A stretch of DNA of 64,000 nucleotides from Demequina zhanjiangensis (GTDB lineage: Bacteria > Actinomycetota > Actinomycetes > Actinomycetales > Demequinaceae), in contig NZ_JAUHPV010000002.1 in NCBI RefSeq assembly GCF_030418315.1, positions 62,001 through 126,000 of the forward strand. Direction: 5' to 3'. Both the position numbers and the translations under genes were made by a program. Positions 27,972-36,323 of this stretch are shown here, piece after piece. Each line of letters opens with the position of its first letter. The first letter of the stretch is position 1. Below the pieces are notes generated by a model that ran no database searches, was not told the origin of the DNA, and saw only the letters and a list, made by a program, of their open reading frames with translations.

Positions 27972-28450
27972 GAGGCGAGGACCTCGTCCAGACGGGCCTC
28001 CGCCGACTCCTCGTCGCACTTCTCAGCGAGCGCGAGTTCGGAGACGAGGATCTGGCGCGCCTTGTGAAGCATGCGCTTCTCGCCCGCGGACAGGCCCTTG
28101 TCGGTGTCACGACGGCTCAGGTCGCGGACGACCTCGGCCACGCGGATCACATCGCCGGAGGCGAGCTTCTCACCGTTCGCCTTGAAGCGGCGCGACCAGT
28201 TGGTGGGCTCCTCGACGTACGGCTCACGCAGGACGCCGAACACCTTCTCGAGGCCAGCCTCGTCGACGACGTCGCGGACGCCGACCAGGTCGACGTTCTC
28301 CGCGGGGACCTTGATGGTCAGGTCGCCCTGTGCGACACGGAGCTCCAGGTACGTCTTCTCCTCGCCCTTGATGGTCCTCTTGAAGATGTCCTGAATGGTG
28401 GCCGCACCGTGGTGCGGGTAGACGACGGTCTCGCCGACTGCAAAGTTCAT
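27968..28450 (-). CDS. carD: CarD-family RNA polymerase-binding regulator
   Basis: 160 residues. An N-terminal RNA-polymerase-interaction domain (1-60: [17 protein letters not shown]) and a C-terminal helical DNA-binding domain containing the conserved Trp (NWSRRFKAN) match actinobacterial CarD in length and order. In mycobacteria CarD stabilises open promoter complexes, especially at rRNA genes. It heads the carD-ispD-ispF-cysS-rlmB run with GTGA coupling to ispD and diverges from a lipoprotein gene. Confidence 0.97.
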   Translation of the reverse strand: MNFAVGETVVYPHHGAATIQDIFKRTIKGEEKTYLELRVAQGDLTIKVPAENVDLVGVRDVVDEAGLEKVFGVLREPYVEEPTNWSRRFKANGEKLASGDVIRVAEVVRDLSRRDTDKGLSAGEKRMLHKARQILVSELALAEKCDEESAEARLDEVLAS

Positions 28451-28607
28451 TGTGGAGATAGCCCCTTCGTCGCGGAGCCCCAGTCTATCATTCGCGCCCC
28501 GTGCAATAACAGGTACACTCTGGGACCCGCCGAAACGACACGCCGTGAGCGACGCCCCGCGTACCCACTATCCTGGTCCTGCACGTCTCCCTGGAAAGGT
28601 CCCCTAC

Positions 28608-29087
28608 GTGAAGCTGCAAGTCACCGCCCGCATCGCCGCGGCCGCGATCGTCGCCCTGTCCCTCGCCAGCTGCTCCTTCGCTGCGTCCATCACCACGTCC
28701 CAGCAGTACTCCGCCTCCGACGGTGTCCGACTGGAGCTCGAGGACGTCACCGGCCTCAACCTGCTGGTGATCTCCACGGACGAGGGCGCACCCGCCGCGC
28801 TGATCGGCTCCTTCGACAACTCGGGCGACGAGCCCGTCTCCGTGACCGTCGGACTCGGCGGCGAGGACACGAGCTTCACGGTGCCGGCAGGCGGCGTCGT
28901 CGCGCTCGGCCTCGACGAGGACGAGACCGCCGTCGTGGGCACCAGCACCGCGGCCCCCGGTCTCATCGCGTCGGTCTCGGTCGAGACGCCGCGCTCCGGC
29001 ATGCAGGACGTGGACGTCCCGGTGCTCGACGGCACGCTCGAGGAGTACGCCGACACGCTGGAGATGCTCCAGTCCGTCGCGGGCTGA
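28608..29087 (+). CDS. Putative lipoprotein of unknown function
   Basis: 159 residues. An Arg-containing n-region, a hydrophobic segment and the lipobox LASC give a mature protein anchored at Cys21. The body reads as beta-rich (GLNLLVISTDEG, GSFDNSGDEPVSVTVGLG, FTVPAGGVVALG), which resembles a small extracytoplasmic immunoglobulin-like domain. I do not recognise the family. The GTG at 28608 is chosen because GGAAAGG lies 10 nt upstream and it gives a proper signal peptide; the open frame extends 52 codons further with no sign of coding. It diverges from carD and ends in a strong terminator. Confidence 0.8.
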   Translation: MKLQVTARIAAAAIVALSLASCSFAASITTSQQYSASDGVRLELEDVTGLNLLVISTDEGAPAALIGSFDNSGDEPVSVTVGLGGEDTSFTVPAGGVVALGLDEDETAVVGTSTAAPGLIASVSVETPRSGMQDVDVPVLDGTLEEYADTLEMLQSVAG

Positions 29088-29109
29088 CGCACTCCGCCTC
29101 AGACTCTCC

Positions 29110-29140
29110 AGAAGCCCCGGGCAGGCCGCCCGGGGCTTCT
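29110..29140 (+). terminator. Terminator after the lipoprotein gene
   Basis: Perfect 12-bp stem AGAAGCCCCGGG / CCCGGGGCTTCT with a 7-nt loop, 22 nt past the stop codon. Confidence 0.85.
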
Positions 29141-29173
29141 GCGCGTCCGGGGCCGTCCGGGGCCGTGCGCGCC

Positions 29174-29232
29174 GCGGCTCGCGGCTCGCGGCTCGCGGCT
29201 CAACGGCGCGAGGCGCACGGCGCACGGCGCAC
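29174..29232. repeat. Two heptanucleotide tandem arrays
   Basis: GCGGCTC repeats four times without change (29174-29201). GGCGCAC repeats three times (29212-29232) and runs directly into element copy A. Confidence 0.9.
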
Positions 29233-29234
29233 GG

Positions 29235-29334
29235 CGACAGTCCGAACCAACCTCACGCTCGACACCCCGACGCCACGCCGCTCAGGTGCGCGACACGCTG
29301 GCGTGTCGCGCCCCGGATTGGTTCGCACTGTCGG
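29235..29334 (+). repeat. Palindromic intergenic element, copy A
   Basis: About 100 bp. The terminal inverted repeats are CGACAGTCCGAACCAA at the left and the complement of CCGACAGTGCGAACCAAT at the right. An internal perfect 11-bp hairpin GCGCGACACGC / GCGTGTCGCGC sits at 29288-29311, and a CGACACCCCG box lies on the other side. It shares this layout with the copies near 44.8, 56.9, 58.0 and 62.0 kb. Confidence 0.85.
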
Positions 29335-29367
29335 CGAGCTGAGCCGCGAGAGGTCCGGGACGACGAA

Positions 29368-29393
29368 GGCCCCTGGGGTCTCCCCCAGGGGCC
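29368..29393 (-). terminator. Terminator after pstB
   Basis: GGCCCCTGGGG / CCCCAGGGGCC, an 11-bp perfect stem with a 4-nt loop, 19 nt past the pstB stop codon. Confidence 0.8.
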
Positions 29394-29412
29394 GTCGCTC
29401 ACGTTCAGCGGA

Positions 29413-30192
29413 TCAACCGAAGCGGCCCGAGATGTAGTCCTCGGTGGCCTTCTCGGCCGGCGCCGAGAAGATGGTCGTGGTGTCGTCCATCTCGATCAGC
29501 TTGCCCGGCTTGCCGGTGCCCGCGATGTTGAAGAACGCCGTCTTCTCGGACACGCGCGCGGCCTGCTGCATGTTGTGGGTCACGATCACGATCGTGTACT
29601 CGGACTTGAGCTCCTGGATGAGGTCCTCGATCGCGAGCGTGGAGATCGGGTCGAGCGCCGAGCAGGGCTCGTCCATGAGGAGCACGTCCGGCTTGATCGC
29701 GATCGCGCGGGCGATGCACAGACGCTGCTGCTGGCCACCGGAGAGCGAGGAGCCGGGCTTGTCGAGGCGGTCCTTGACCTCCTCCCACAGGTTCGCGCCG
29801 CGCAGCGACGACTCGACCAGGTCCTGAGAGTCGGACTTGGACATGCGCTTGCTGTTGAGCTTCACGCCCGCGAGCACGTTCTCCTCGATGGACATCGTGG
29901 GGAACGGGTTCGGACGCTGGAACACCATGCCGACGTGGCGGCGGACCGCGACCGGGTCCACCTGCGGGTCGTAGAGGTTGACGCCGTCCATGAGGACCTC
30001 GCCCTCGACGCGGGCGCCGGGGATGACCTCGTGCATGCGGTTGAGGGTGCGGAGGAAGGTCGACTTGCCGCAGCCCGACGGGCCGATGAAGGCCGTCACG
30101 GACTTCGCCTCGATGGAGAGCGACACGTCCTCCACGGCGAGGAAGCCGCCGTAGTAGACGTTGAGGTTGTTGACGTCGATGCGCTTGGACAT
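29413..30192 (-). CDS. pstB: Phosphate ABC transporter ATPase PstB
   Basis: 259-residue ATPase of the high-affinity phosphate importer. Walker [10 protein letters not shown], the PstB-typical [11 protein letters not shown] after the Q-loop, signature [15 protein letters not shown], Walker [14 protein letters not shown] and switch VTHNMQQA are all present. It is the last gene of the pstSCAB operon, 12 bp after pstA, and is followed by a terminator. PhoU, encoded about 5 kb away, is the usual regulator of this complex. Confidence 0.98.
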   Translation of the reverse strand: MSKRIDVNNLNVYYGGFLAVEDVSLSIEAKSVTAFIGPSGCGKSTFLRTLNRMHEVIPGARVEGEVLMDGVNLYDPQVDPVAVRRHVGMVFQRPNPFPTMSIEENVLAGVKLNSKRMSKSDSQDLVESSLRGANLWEEVKDRLDKPGSSLSGGQQQRLCIARAIAIKPDVLLMDEPCSALDPISTLAIEDLIQELKSEYTIVIVTHNMQQAARVSEKTAFFNIAGTGKPGKLIEMDDTTTIFSAPAEKATEDYISGRFG

Positions 30193-30204
30193 GAAGAGGG
30201 GTCC

Positions 30205-31167
30205 TTACCGTCCGGTCTTGGGGCTGAAGTAGCGGGAGATGAGGCGCGCGATGAGGTTGAGCGCCATGACGATGAGGATGAGCACGAGCGCCGCCGCCCA
30301 GGCGCGGTACTCGGTGATCTCACCGACGCACGCCACGGACGGGTCGTTGCACGGCTGCACGCCCTTGCGCCATTCGGACACGATGTACACGGGCAGCGCC
30401 ATCATTCGTCCGTCGAACAGGTTGAGGTTCATCGAGTCGGCGACGCCGACGGCGACGAGCAGCGGGGCCGTCTCGCCGATGACGCGGGCGATCGCGAGCG
30501 TCACACCGGTCGCGATTCCCGCGATGGCGGTGCGGACGACCACCTTGAGGATCGTCAGCCACTTGGGCACGCCGAGCGCGTAGGAGGCCTCGCGGAGCTC
30601 GTTGGGCACGAGCCGCAGCATCTCCTCCGACGAGCGGACGACGACGGGGATCATGAGCACCGACAACGCGACGGCGCCGACGAATCCTGTCTTGGTGCCT
30701 GGCCCGACGACGATCGCGAAGAGCGCGTACGCGAACAGACCGGCGACGATCGACGGGATGCCCGTCATGACGTCCACGAAGAACGTGACTGCCTTCTTGA
30801 GCCAGCCGTTGCCGTACTCGACGATGTAGATCGCGGTGAGCAGGCCGATCGGCACGGAGATGACGGTCGCGGCGATCGTGATGAGCAGCGTGCCCCAGAT
30901 GGCGTGCAGGATGCCGCCCTCCGGCATGCCTCCGAACACTCCGCGCATCGACTGCTGCAGGAAGTCGAGGTTGAAGTTGGCGTCGCCGTTCGAGTCGACC
31001 ATGAACCGGTCCACGCCGCGCTCGACCACGGTGACCGACAGCCACACGAGCGGGATGACGGCGAGCGCGAAGGCGAAGTAGACGACGAAGCTCATCCAGC
31101 CGTTCGTCAGGCGGCGCCGCAGCGGCAGCTTGCCGAGCCCCGCGGTGTCAAGGGTGGTGGAGGTCAT
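30205..31167 (-). CDS. pstA: Phosphate ABC transporter permease PstA
   Basis: 320-residue permease with about six membrane segments. The first is separated from the rest by an extracytoplasmic loop that is long for the family (about residues 55-90). The EAA-type cytoplasmic loop is at LREASYALGVPKWLTILKVVV. The start codon overlaps the pstC stop by one base (TGATG at 31165-31169), so the two permeases are translationally coupled, as expected for a heterodimeric channel with PstC. Confidence 0.97.
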   Translation of the reverse strand: MTSTTLDTAGLGKLPLRRRLTNGWMSFVVYFAFALAVIPLVWLSVTVVERGVDRFMVDSNGDANFNLDFLQQSMRGVFGGMPEGGILHAIWGTLLITIAATVISVPIGLLTAIYIVEYGNGWLKKAVTFFVDVMTGIPSIVAGLFAYALFAIVVGPGTKTGFVGAVALSVLMIPVVVRSSEEMLRLVPNELREASYALGVPKWLTILKVVVRTAIAGIATGVTLAIARVIGETAPLLVAVGVADSMNLNLFDGRMMALPVYIVSEWRKGVQPCNDPSVACVGEITEYRAWAAALVLILIVMALNLIARLISRYFSPKTGR

Positions 31168-32171
31168 CAGTTGGCTCCCGAGAACTCGGAGCGGCGCGAC
31201 ACGATCCAGCGCGCCAGCATGTTGACCAGCAGCGTGATGACGAACAGCGCGAGGCCGAGCGCGATCAGCGCGCTCACGCCCTGCGAGTTGGCCTCAGGGA
31301 ACTGGCCCGCGATGTACGACGCGATGGTGTTGTGGTTCGCGGCGTTGAGGATCTGGAACGAGTAGGTGAGGCCGACGGAGAGGATCATGTACACGGCCAT
31401 GGTCTCTCCGAGCGCGCGGCCCAGGCCGAGCATGGTGGCGCCGATGATGCCCGAGCGTCCGAAGGGGAACACGGCCATGCGGACCATCTCCCAGCGGGTG
31501 GCACCCATGGCGAGCGCCGCCTCCTCGTGGAGCTTGGGGGTCTGCAGGAAAACCTCGCGGGTGACGGCCGTGATGATGGGGATCACCATGATCGCGAGGA
31601 CGATGCCGGCGGAGAGGGCGACGCGGCCCGTGTTGGACACCGTCCCGTCGTCCGCGGGGGCGAAGAGCGGGATCCATCCCAGGTAGTCGGCGAGCCACTG
31701 GTAGAAGGGCTGCAGCACGGGGATGAGCACGATCGCGCCCCAGAGGCCGTAGACGACGGAGGGGATCGCGGCGAGCAGGTCGATCAGGTAGCCGAGGCCG
31801 GAGGCCAGCTTGCGGGGCGCGTAGTGCGAGATGAAGAGCGCGATGCCGATCGACAGCGGGGTGGCGATCAGCAGCGCGATCGCGGAGATGAGCACCGTGC
31901 CGAAGATGAGGTAGCCAGCGATCTCGATGAGGCTCTGACCCTCGTCGGGCCTGATCCATGAGACCTTGTCGGCGAGCTCGCCGGACGCGTCGGTGATGGC
32001 GGGCCAGGCCTCCACGAGGAGGAAGGTGGCCACTGCCGCGAGGGTGACGAGGATCAGGCTGGCCGCCGTGATCGACAGGCCTCGGAAGGCGGTGTTCGCC
32101 GTACGCTGCGCGGGCGCCGTGAGAGGCGTGATCTCGACGCCTGCGGACTGGCGGTCCTGGGTGGTGGTCAC
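31167..32171 (-). CDS. pstC: Phosphate ABC transporter permease PstC
   Basis: 334-residue permease with a first membrane segment near residues 30-52 and five more after residue 95. The EAA loop is in LHEEAALAMGATRWEMVRMAVFP. It lies 80 bp downstream of pstS, beyond a 17-bp perfect hairpin that probably limits read-through, and overlaps pstA by one base. Confidence 0.97.
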   Translation of the reverse strand: MTTTQDRQSAGVEITPLTAPAQRTANTAFRGLSITAASLILVTLAAVATFLLVEAWPAITDASGELADKVSWIRPDEGQSLIEIAGYLIFGTVLISAIALLIATPLSIGIALFISHYAPRKLASGLGYLIDLLAAIPSVVYGLWGAIVLIPVLQPFYQWLADYLGWIPLFAPADDGTVSNTGRVALSAGIVLAIMVIPIITAVTREVFLQTPKLHEEAALAMGATRWEMVRMAVFPFGRSGIIGATMLGLGRALGETMAVYMILSVGLTYSFQILNAANHNTIASYIAGQFPEANSQGVSALIALGLALFVITLLVNMLARWIVSRRSEFSGAN

Positions 32172-32199
32172 GTAGTGCTCCGTCGTGAGTGACAGCAGG

Positions 32200-32239
32200 A
32201 GGGTGGTGGGTTCATCCTCTCAGATGAACCCACCACCCT
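32200..32239 (-). terminator. Intra-operon hairpin between pstS and pstC
   Basis: AGGGTGGTGGGTTCATC and its exact complement form a 17-bp perfect stem with a 6-nt loop (32200-32216, 32223-32239), 12 nt past the pstS stop. It can act as a partial terminator or as an mRNA 3'-end stabiliser that gives more PstS than PstCAB. Confidence 0.85.
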
Positions 32240-32251
32240 GCCTATCCGTTG

Positions 32252-33373
32252 TTACGCAGCCGCGATCTCGTCGAGGATGCCCGTGATGCGCTCGGAGAGC
32301 GTCGCGGAGATCGGCGAGGAGCCGGCGGCGGAGGCGGCCTGGCCCTGGCCGTCGGCGGAGGCCACGTACTTGAGGAACTCGGTCACGAGCGTGCGCTCGG
32401 CCTCGTCGTCGTACTGCTGGCACAGGATGTGGTACGAGACCAGGACCAGCGGGTAGGCGCCCGCGGCGGTCGTGGTGCGGTCGAGCTCGATCGCGAGGTC
32501 GTTCGCACCGTTGGTGCCCTCAGCGGCGGGCGAGGCGTCGACGACCGCGGCAGCGGCCTCCGGCGAGAACGGCACGTACTCCTCGCCGACCTTGACGGCG
32601 ACGGTGCCCAGGTCACCGGCGCGCGACGCGTCGGCGTAGCCGATGGTGCCCTCGGTGTCCTGGACGATCTGGACGAGAGCCGAGGTGCCCTGGCCGGACT
32701 CACCGGCGGCGCCGGCCCAGTCGCCCGAGGCCTCGTGGCCCCAGGTGGTCGAGGCCTTCGACAGGTAGTCGGTGAAGTTCTCGGTGGTGCCCGACTCGTC
32801 GGCGCGGTGCACGATCGTGATGGTCGACGACGGGAGCTCGACGCCCTCGTTCTGCGAGGCGATGGCCTCGTCGTCCCACGAGGTGATCTCGCCGTTGAAG
32901 ATGTCCGCGATGGTGTCCGCGTCCATGTTCAGCGAGTCGACGCCGGGAAGGTTGAAGATGACGGCGATCGGGGAGATGTACATGGGCAGGTGGATCGCGC
33001 CCGACTCACCGTCGCAGCGACCGACGGCGAGCTCGTACTCCTCGGAGTCCATCAGCGAGTCGGAGCCCGCGAAGGAGGTGGCGCCGTCGAGGAACTGGGT
33101 GCGACCGCCGCCGGAGCCGACGGGGTCGTAGTTGACGGTGACGTCGGCGTTGAGGCTCTGGAAGCCGGCACGCCAGGCCTCCATGGCCGACTCCTGGGAC
33201 GACGCGCCCGCGCCGTTCAGCGAGCCGGAGAGCTCGACGGTGGTGGTGGTGTCGTCGGACGACGCGGGGGCCGACGACTCGTCGGAGCCCTCGTTGGACG
33301 CCGAGCAGGCGGCCAGGGCGAGAGACAGCACAGCAGCCGTAGCGACGGCACCGGTGCGCTTGGCAATCTTCAC
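32252..33373 (-). CDS. pstS: Phosphate-binding lipoprotein PstS
   Basis: 373-residue periplasmic-type binding protein of the Pst importer. The signal peptide ends in the lipobox LAAC, followed by a Ser/Glu/Thr-rich spacer. The phosphate-binding folds are recognisable in LNGAGASSQESAMEAWRAGF, VNYDPVGSGGGRTQFLDG and RADESGTTENFTDYL. The GTG at 33373 is chosen because GAGGAA lies about 9 nt upstream and it gives a compact signal peptide; an in-frame start 15 codons upstream would add a non-signal-like prefix. It is under the PHO box at 33457-33489. Confidence 0.96.
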   Translation of the reverse strand: MKIAKRTGAVATAAVLSLALAACSASNEGSDESSAPASSDDTTTTVELSGSLNGAGASSQESAMEAWRAGFQSLNADVTVNYDPVGSGGGRTQFLDGATSFAGSDSLMDSEEYELAVGRCDGESGAIHLPMYISPIAVIFNLPGVDSLNMDADTIADIFNGEITSWDDEAIASQNEGVELPSSTITIVHRADESGTTENFTDYLSKASTTWGHEASGDWAGAAGESGQGTSALVQIVQDTEGTIGYADASRAGDLGTVAVKVGEEYVPFSPEAAAAVVDASPAAEGTNGANDLAIELDRTTTAAGAYPLVLVSYHILCQQYDDEAERTLVTEFLKYVASADGQGQAASAAGSSPISATLSERITGILDEIAAA

Positions 33374-33423
33374 GTTCGAATTCCTCACATGCGGATGACC
33401 CGGCTCCCTGCCGGACAACTAGA

Positions 33424-33429
33424 ACGCTA
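33424..33429 (-). promoter_or_regulatory. Putative pstS -10 box
   Basis: Minus-strand TAGCGT lies 51 nt before the pstS start and downstream of the PHO box. No good -35 is visible, which fits an activator-dependent promoter. Confidence 0.4.
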
Positions 33430-33456
33430 GGCAGAGAAGGTGACGGCTCGGAGGGG

Positions 33457-33489
33457 GGAACCTGAACTCTAGGTGAACATCAGGTGAAC
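33457..33489 (-). promoter_or_regulatory. PHO box of pstS (three 11-bp direct repeats)
   Basis: On the minus strand GTTCACCTGAT, GTTCACCTAGA and GTTCAGGTTCC follow one another without gaps. Two of the units keep the GTTCACC core and the third is degenerate. This is the actinobacterial PhoP/RegX3-type PHO box. An isolated GTTCACCTGA unit lies at about 33531-33540. Confidence 0.9.
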
Positions 33490-33545
33490 CCGATCCTGGG
33501 TGTCACGCTGCGATCACGCCGAGGTGGCCGTCAGGTGAACGACGG

Positions 33546-34247
33546 TCAGGCGGGCGGCTCGAGCGTGTAGCCGACGCCGCGGACGGTCTGGATCAGCACG
33601 GGGTTGTGCGGGTCCTCCTCGATCCTCGCCCGGAGCCGCTTGATGTGCACGTCGAGCGTCTTGGTGTCGCCGTAGTAGTCGGCGCCCCAGACGCGGTCGA
33701 TGATGACCTGGCGGGGCAGGACGCGTCCCGCGTTCTGGGCGAGCAGGAGAAGAAGGCCGAACTCCTTGGGGGGCAGCGACGTGGTCTCGCCGTCGCGCTG
33801 CATGGTGAGCCGCTCGGGGTCGATCGTCATGCCTGCGACGCTGACGCGCGTCGGCTCGTCGGCGAGCGAGTCGTAGCCTGCGGCGGCGCGACGCAGCACG
33901 GAGCGGACGCGGGCCACGAGCTCGCGGCCGCTGTAGGGCTTGGTGACGTAGTCGTCGGCGCCGAGCTCGAGGCCGATGATCTTGTCCACCTGGTCGTCCT
34001 TGGCGGTGACCATGATGATGGGCACCTCGGAGCGTTCTCTGATGGTGCGGAAGACGTCGGTGCCGCTCATGCCGGGGAGCATGAGGTCGAGCAGGACCAG
34101 GTCGGCCCCGTCGCGCTCGAAGAGCTCGACGCCGCGGGTGCCCGTCTCGGCGGTGGAGACGCTGAATCCCTCGCGTCCCAACAGATACTTCAGGGAGTCC
34201 CTGTAGGACTCCTCGTCCTCGACGACGAGGATGTGCGCCTCGCTCAT
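33546..34247 (-). CDS. regX3: Response regulator RegX3/PhoP-like
   Basis: 233-residue OmpR-type regulator. The receiver domain (about 4-115) has the acidic cluster VVEDEES, the phospho-acceptor Asp in LVLLDLMLPG and the switch lysine in VTKPYS. The winged-helix DNA-binding domain (about 135-230) contains VWGADYYGDTKTLDVHIKRLR, typical of RegX3. The ATG at 34247 is chosen because it overlaps the senX3 stop (ATGA) and the receiver fold starts there. It lies directly upstream of the pst operon on the same strand and is the likely ligand of the PHO boxes. Confidence 0.95.
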   Translation of the reverse strand: MSEAHILVVEDEESYRDSLKYLLGREGFSVSTAETGTRGVELFERDGADLVLLDLMLPGMSGTDVFRTIRERSEVPIIMVTAKDDQVDKIIGLELGADDYVTKPYSGRELVARVRSVLRRAAAGYDSLADEPTRVSVAGMTIDPERLTMQRDGETTSLPPKEFGLLLLLAQNAGRVLPRQVIIDRVWGADYYGDTKTLDVHIKRLRARIEEDPHNPVLIQTVRGVGYTLEPPA

Positions 34248-35362
34248 TCGACCGTTCCCTCCTCCTGCGTCTGGAGACGCAGCGTGAAGGTCGAGCCGAC
34301 GCTCGGCTGCGACCACACCTCGACCGTCCCTGCGTGGCGCAGGGCGATGTGCTTGACGATGCTCAGTCCCAGCCCGGTGCCGCCCGTGGAGCGGGAGCGT
34401 GCGGGGTCCGTGCGGTAGAAGCGTTCGAAGATCCGCTCCTGGTCCTTCAGATCGATGCCGATGCCGCGGTCGATGACGGCGACCGAGGCCACTCCGTCCT
34501 CCTCCGCGAGGGACACGGTCACCTTGCCGCCCTCCTCGGAGTACGCGATCGCGTTGTCCACGAGGTTGCGGACCGCCATGACGAGCAGGTCGTGGTCCCC
34601 CATGACGACGGGGTCGGCGGTCACGGCGCTGCTCACCTCGATCCGTCGCTGGTCGGCGGTGAGGGCCGCGCCGTCGATCGACTCCTGGACGACCGCGAGC
34701 AGGTCGACGGGCTTGTGGTCCCGCACGGACTCCTCGCCCTGGAGGCGCGAGATCTCGATGATCTCCTGGATGAGCTTGGTGAGCCGGCGCGACTCCTTGC
34801 GAATCTTGCGCGCGAACTCGCGCACCATGTCGGGGTCGTCGGCGCCCTCCTCGATCGTCTCAGCGAGCAGGGAGAGCGCGCCGACGGGCGTCTTCAGCTC
34901 GTGCGACACGTTGGTGGCGAACTCGCGGCGGGTCTGCTCAGCGGCGCGCATCTCGGTGTTGTCGTTCGCGACCGCGAGCGCGAGCTCGTCGCCGAGCGGG
35001 GTGACGCGCACGTGCACGTGGGTGATCGCGCCGAGCACGCCGCGGCGGATCTCGACCTCGCGCTCCACGGGCTCGCCACGTTCCCAGGCCTCCTCGGCCA
35101 GGTCGGCGACCTCGGGCTGGAGCTTCCCGTCCAGGCGTGCGACGGCCAGAGCGGCGGCGGCCGCGTTGGCGAAGGCGGCGCGACGGTCGCGGCGCACGAT
35201 CACGGCTCCCGACTGCATCGCAGACAGCACCTCGCGGGTGCGGTGCGGCACGAGAGTGCGGGCGATGACCTCCTGCTTGTGCCGACGACGCAGCAGCAGC
35301 GCACCGAACCCGGTGCCGGCGGCGAATGCCAACACGATCCACATGACATCCACGCCATCCAT
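34244..35362 (-). CDS. senX3: Sensor histidine kinase SenX3-like
   Basis: 372 residues. An N-terminal membrane segment precedes a PAS-like region (about 40-135), a dimerisation domain with the H-box FATNVSHELKTP and a catalytic domain with N (MAVRNLVDNAIAY), G1 (VIDRGIGI), F (IFERFYR) and G2 (GGTGLGLSIV) boxes. The ATG at 35362 is chosen over an in-frame GTG at 35395 because a TACGGT -10 box ends 6 nt before it and the GTG is overlapped by a PHO-box unit. It overlaps regX3 by ATGA. SenX3 senses phosphate state through the Pst-PhoU complex in mycobacteria. Confidence 0.92.
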   Translation of the reverse strand: MDGVDVMWIVLAFAAGTGFGALLLRRRHKQEVIARTLVPHRTREVLSAMQSGAVIVRRDRRAAFANAAAAALAVARLDGKLQPEVADLAEEAWERGEPVEREVEIRRGVLGAITHVHVRVTPLGDELALAVANDNTEMRAAEQTRREFATNVSHELKTPVGALSLLAETIEEGADDPDMVREFARKIRKESRRLTKLIQEIIEISRLQGEESVRDHKPVDLLAVVQESIDGAALTADQRRIEVSSAVTADPVVMGDHDLLVMAVRNLVDNAIAYSEEGGKVTVSLAEEDGVASVAVIDRGIGIDLKDQERIFERFYRTDPARSRSTGGTGLGLSIVKHIALRHAGTVEVWSQPSVGSTFTLRLQTQEEGTVE

Positions 35363-35368
35363 GCGGAC

Positions 35369-35374
35369 ACCGTA
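35369..35374 (-). promoter_or_regulatory. Putative leaderless -10 box (senX3)
   Basis: Minus-strand TACGGT ends 6 nt before the ATG at 35362. The PHO box lies 16-57 bp upstream of it. Confidence 0.4.
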
Positions 35375-35389
35375 CCCACGCGGCATCGA

Positions 35390-35431
35390 GTTCACCCAAT
35401 GTTCACGAGAGACACCATTTGTTCACCGCTG
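35390..35431 (+). promoter_or_regulatory. PHO box between senX3 and phoU
   Basis: GTTCACCCAAT (35390) and GTTCACGAGAG (35401) are spaced exactly 11 bp apart. GTTCACCGCTG follows at 35421, after a degenerate interval. The units read towards phoU and also lie over the upstream region of senX3. Confidence 0.75.
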
Positions 35432-35495
35432 GGCATGCGTCGGCCCTGGAAGTGATGGGAGACTTGTGGGCGTCACCTGTCCCACAAGGAGAACC

Positions 35496-36155
35496 ATGCG
35501 AACGCTGTTCACCGCTGAGATGTCCGAGCTCGCGGACGACCTCATCGCCATGGGCCGCCACGTCGAGACGGCCATCAACCGTGCGAACGAGGCGCTGCTC
35601 ACCGCCAACGTGGAGCTCGCGCAGTCCGTCATCGCTGACGACGCGAAGCTCGACGACATCGAGGAGACCGTCGACGAGCGCTGCGTGCTGCTGATCGCAC
35701 AGCAGCAGCCTGTCGGTCTCGACCTGCGCACCATCATCTCGGCGCTGCGCATCTCGGCCGCCCTGGAACGCATGGGCGACCTCGCGCAGCACATCGCCGA
35801 GGCTGCCCGACGCGCCTACCCGGAGTCCGCGATCCCGGCGGCTCAGCACGAGATCTTCGAGCGCTTCGCCGCGGCGGCCGCGGAGACGGCCACCGCGGTG
35901 CGCAGCCTCATGGAGACGCGCGACCTCAACGCCGCGGCTGAGATCGTCTCCGATGACGACAACCTGGACCGGCTGCACGCCGAGGCGTACCAGTCGCTGC
36001 TCGACCCCCAGTTCGAGGGCTCCAATCAGGAGGTGCTCGACATCGCCCTGATGGCGCGCTTCTACGAGCGCTTCGGCGACCACGCCGTCGGCATCTCGCG
36101 CCGGATCGTCTACCTGGTCACGGGCGACCACACGGGCGAGCAGGCCCGCATCTGA
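35496..36155 (+). CDS. phoU: Phosphate transport regulator PhoU
   Basis: 219-residue protein of two repeated three-helix PhoU domains (about 1-100 and 115-205). The metal-binding acidic motifs are ALERMGDLAQHIAE and FYERFGDHAVGISRR. It represses the phosphate response by linking PstB to the SenX3-type kinase. AAGGAG lies 5 nt before the ATG. It diverges from senX3 across a PHO box and converges with gpmA at a shared terminator. Confidence 0.97.
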   Translation: MRTLFTAEMSELADDLIAMGRHVETAINRANEALLTANVELAQSVIADDAKLDDIEETVDERCVLLIAQQQPVGLDLRTIISALRISAALERMGDLAQHIAEAARRAYPESAIPAAQHEIFERFAAAAAETATAVRSLMETRDLNAAAEIVSDDDNLDRLHAEAYQSLLDPQFEGSNQEVLDIALMARFYERFGDHAVGISRRIVYLVTGDHTGEQARI

Positions 36156-36244
36156 CGTCCGAGCCTGCGGCCCGCATCTCTCTCCCGCGGGGCTGCGGGC
36201 TCGGTCACGCGCGGCCCGCCTCGGCTCGCGCCGCCTGACACGAC

Positions 36245-36276
36245 GAAGGGCCCCCACCGTGCGGTGGGGGCCCTTC
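36245..36276. terminator. Bidirectional terminator of phoU and gpmA
   Basis: GAAGGGCCCCCACCG / CGGTGGGGGCCCTTC, a 15-bp perfect stem (or 13 bp with a larger loop), between two convergent genes. Confidence 0.85.
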
Positions 36277-36323
36277 GCTGTCTGGCCAGACGATGAGAGG
36301 CTGACCGAACGCTTGCTTCTAGG

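Larger units (their letters stand above)
29088..29412. other. 325-bp intergenic region between convergent genes
   Basis: It contains no gene. In order it holds the lipoprotein terminator, a direct repeat TCCGGGGCCG x2 (about 29146-29165), a GCGGCTC x4 array (29174-29201), a GGCGCAC x3 array (29212-29232), palindromic element copy A (29235-29334) and the pstB terminator. Confidence 0.9.

Noticed and set aside
28488-28607. Longer start of the lipoprotein at 28452
   Set aside because: It would place the signal peptide after 52 residues of uncharacteristic sequence; the GTG at 28608 has a ribosome-binding site and gives a proper lipoprotein signal.
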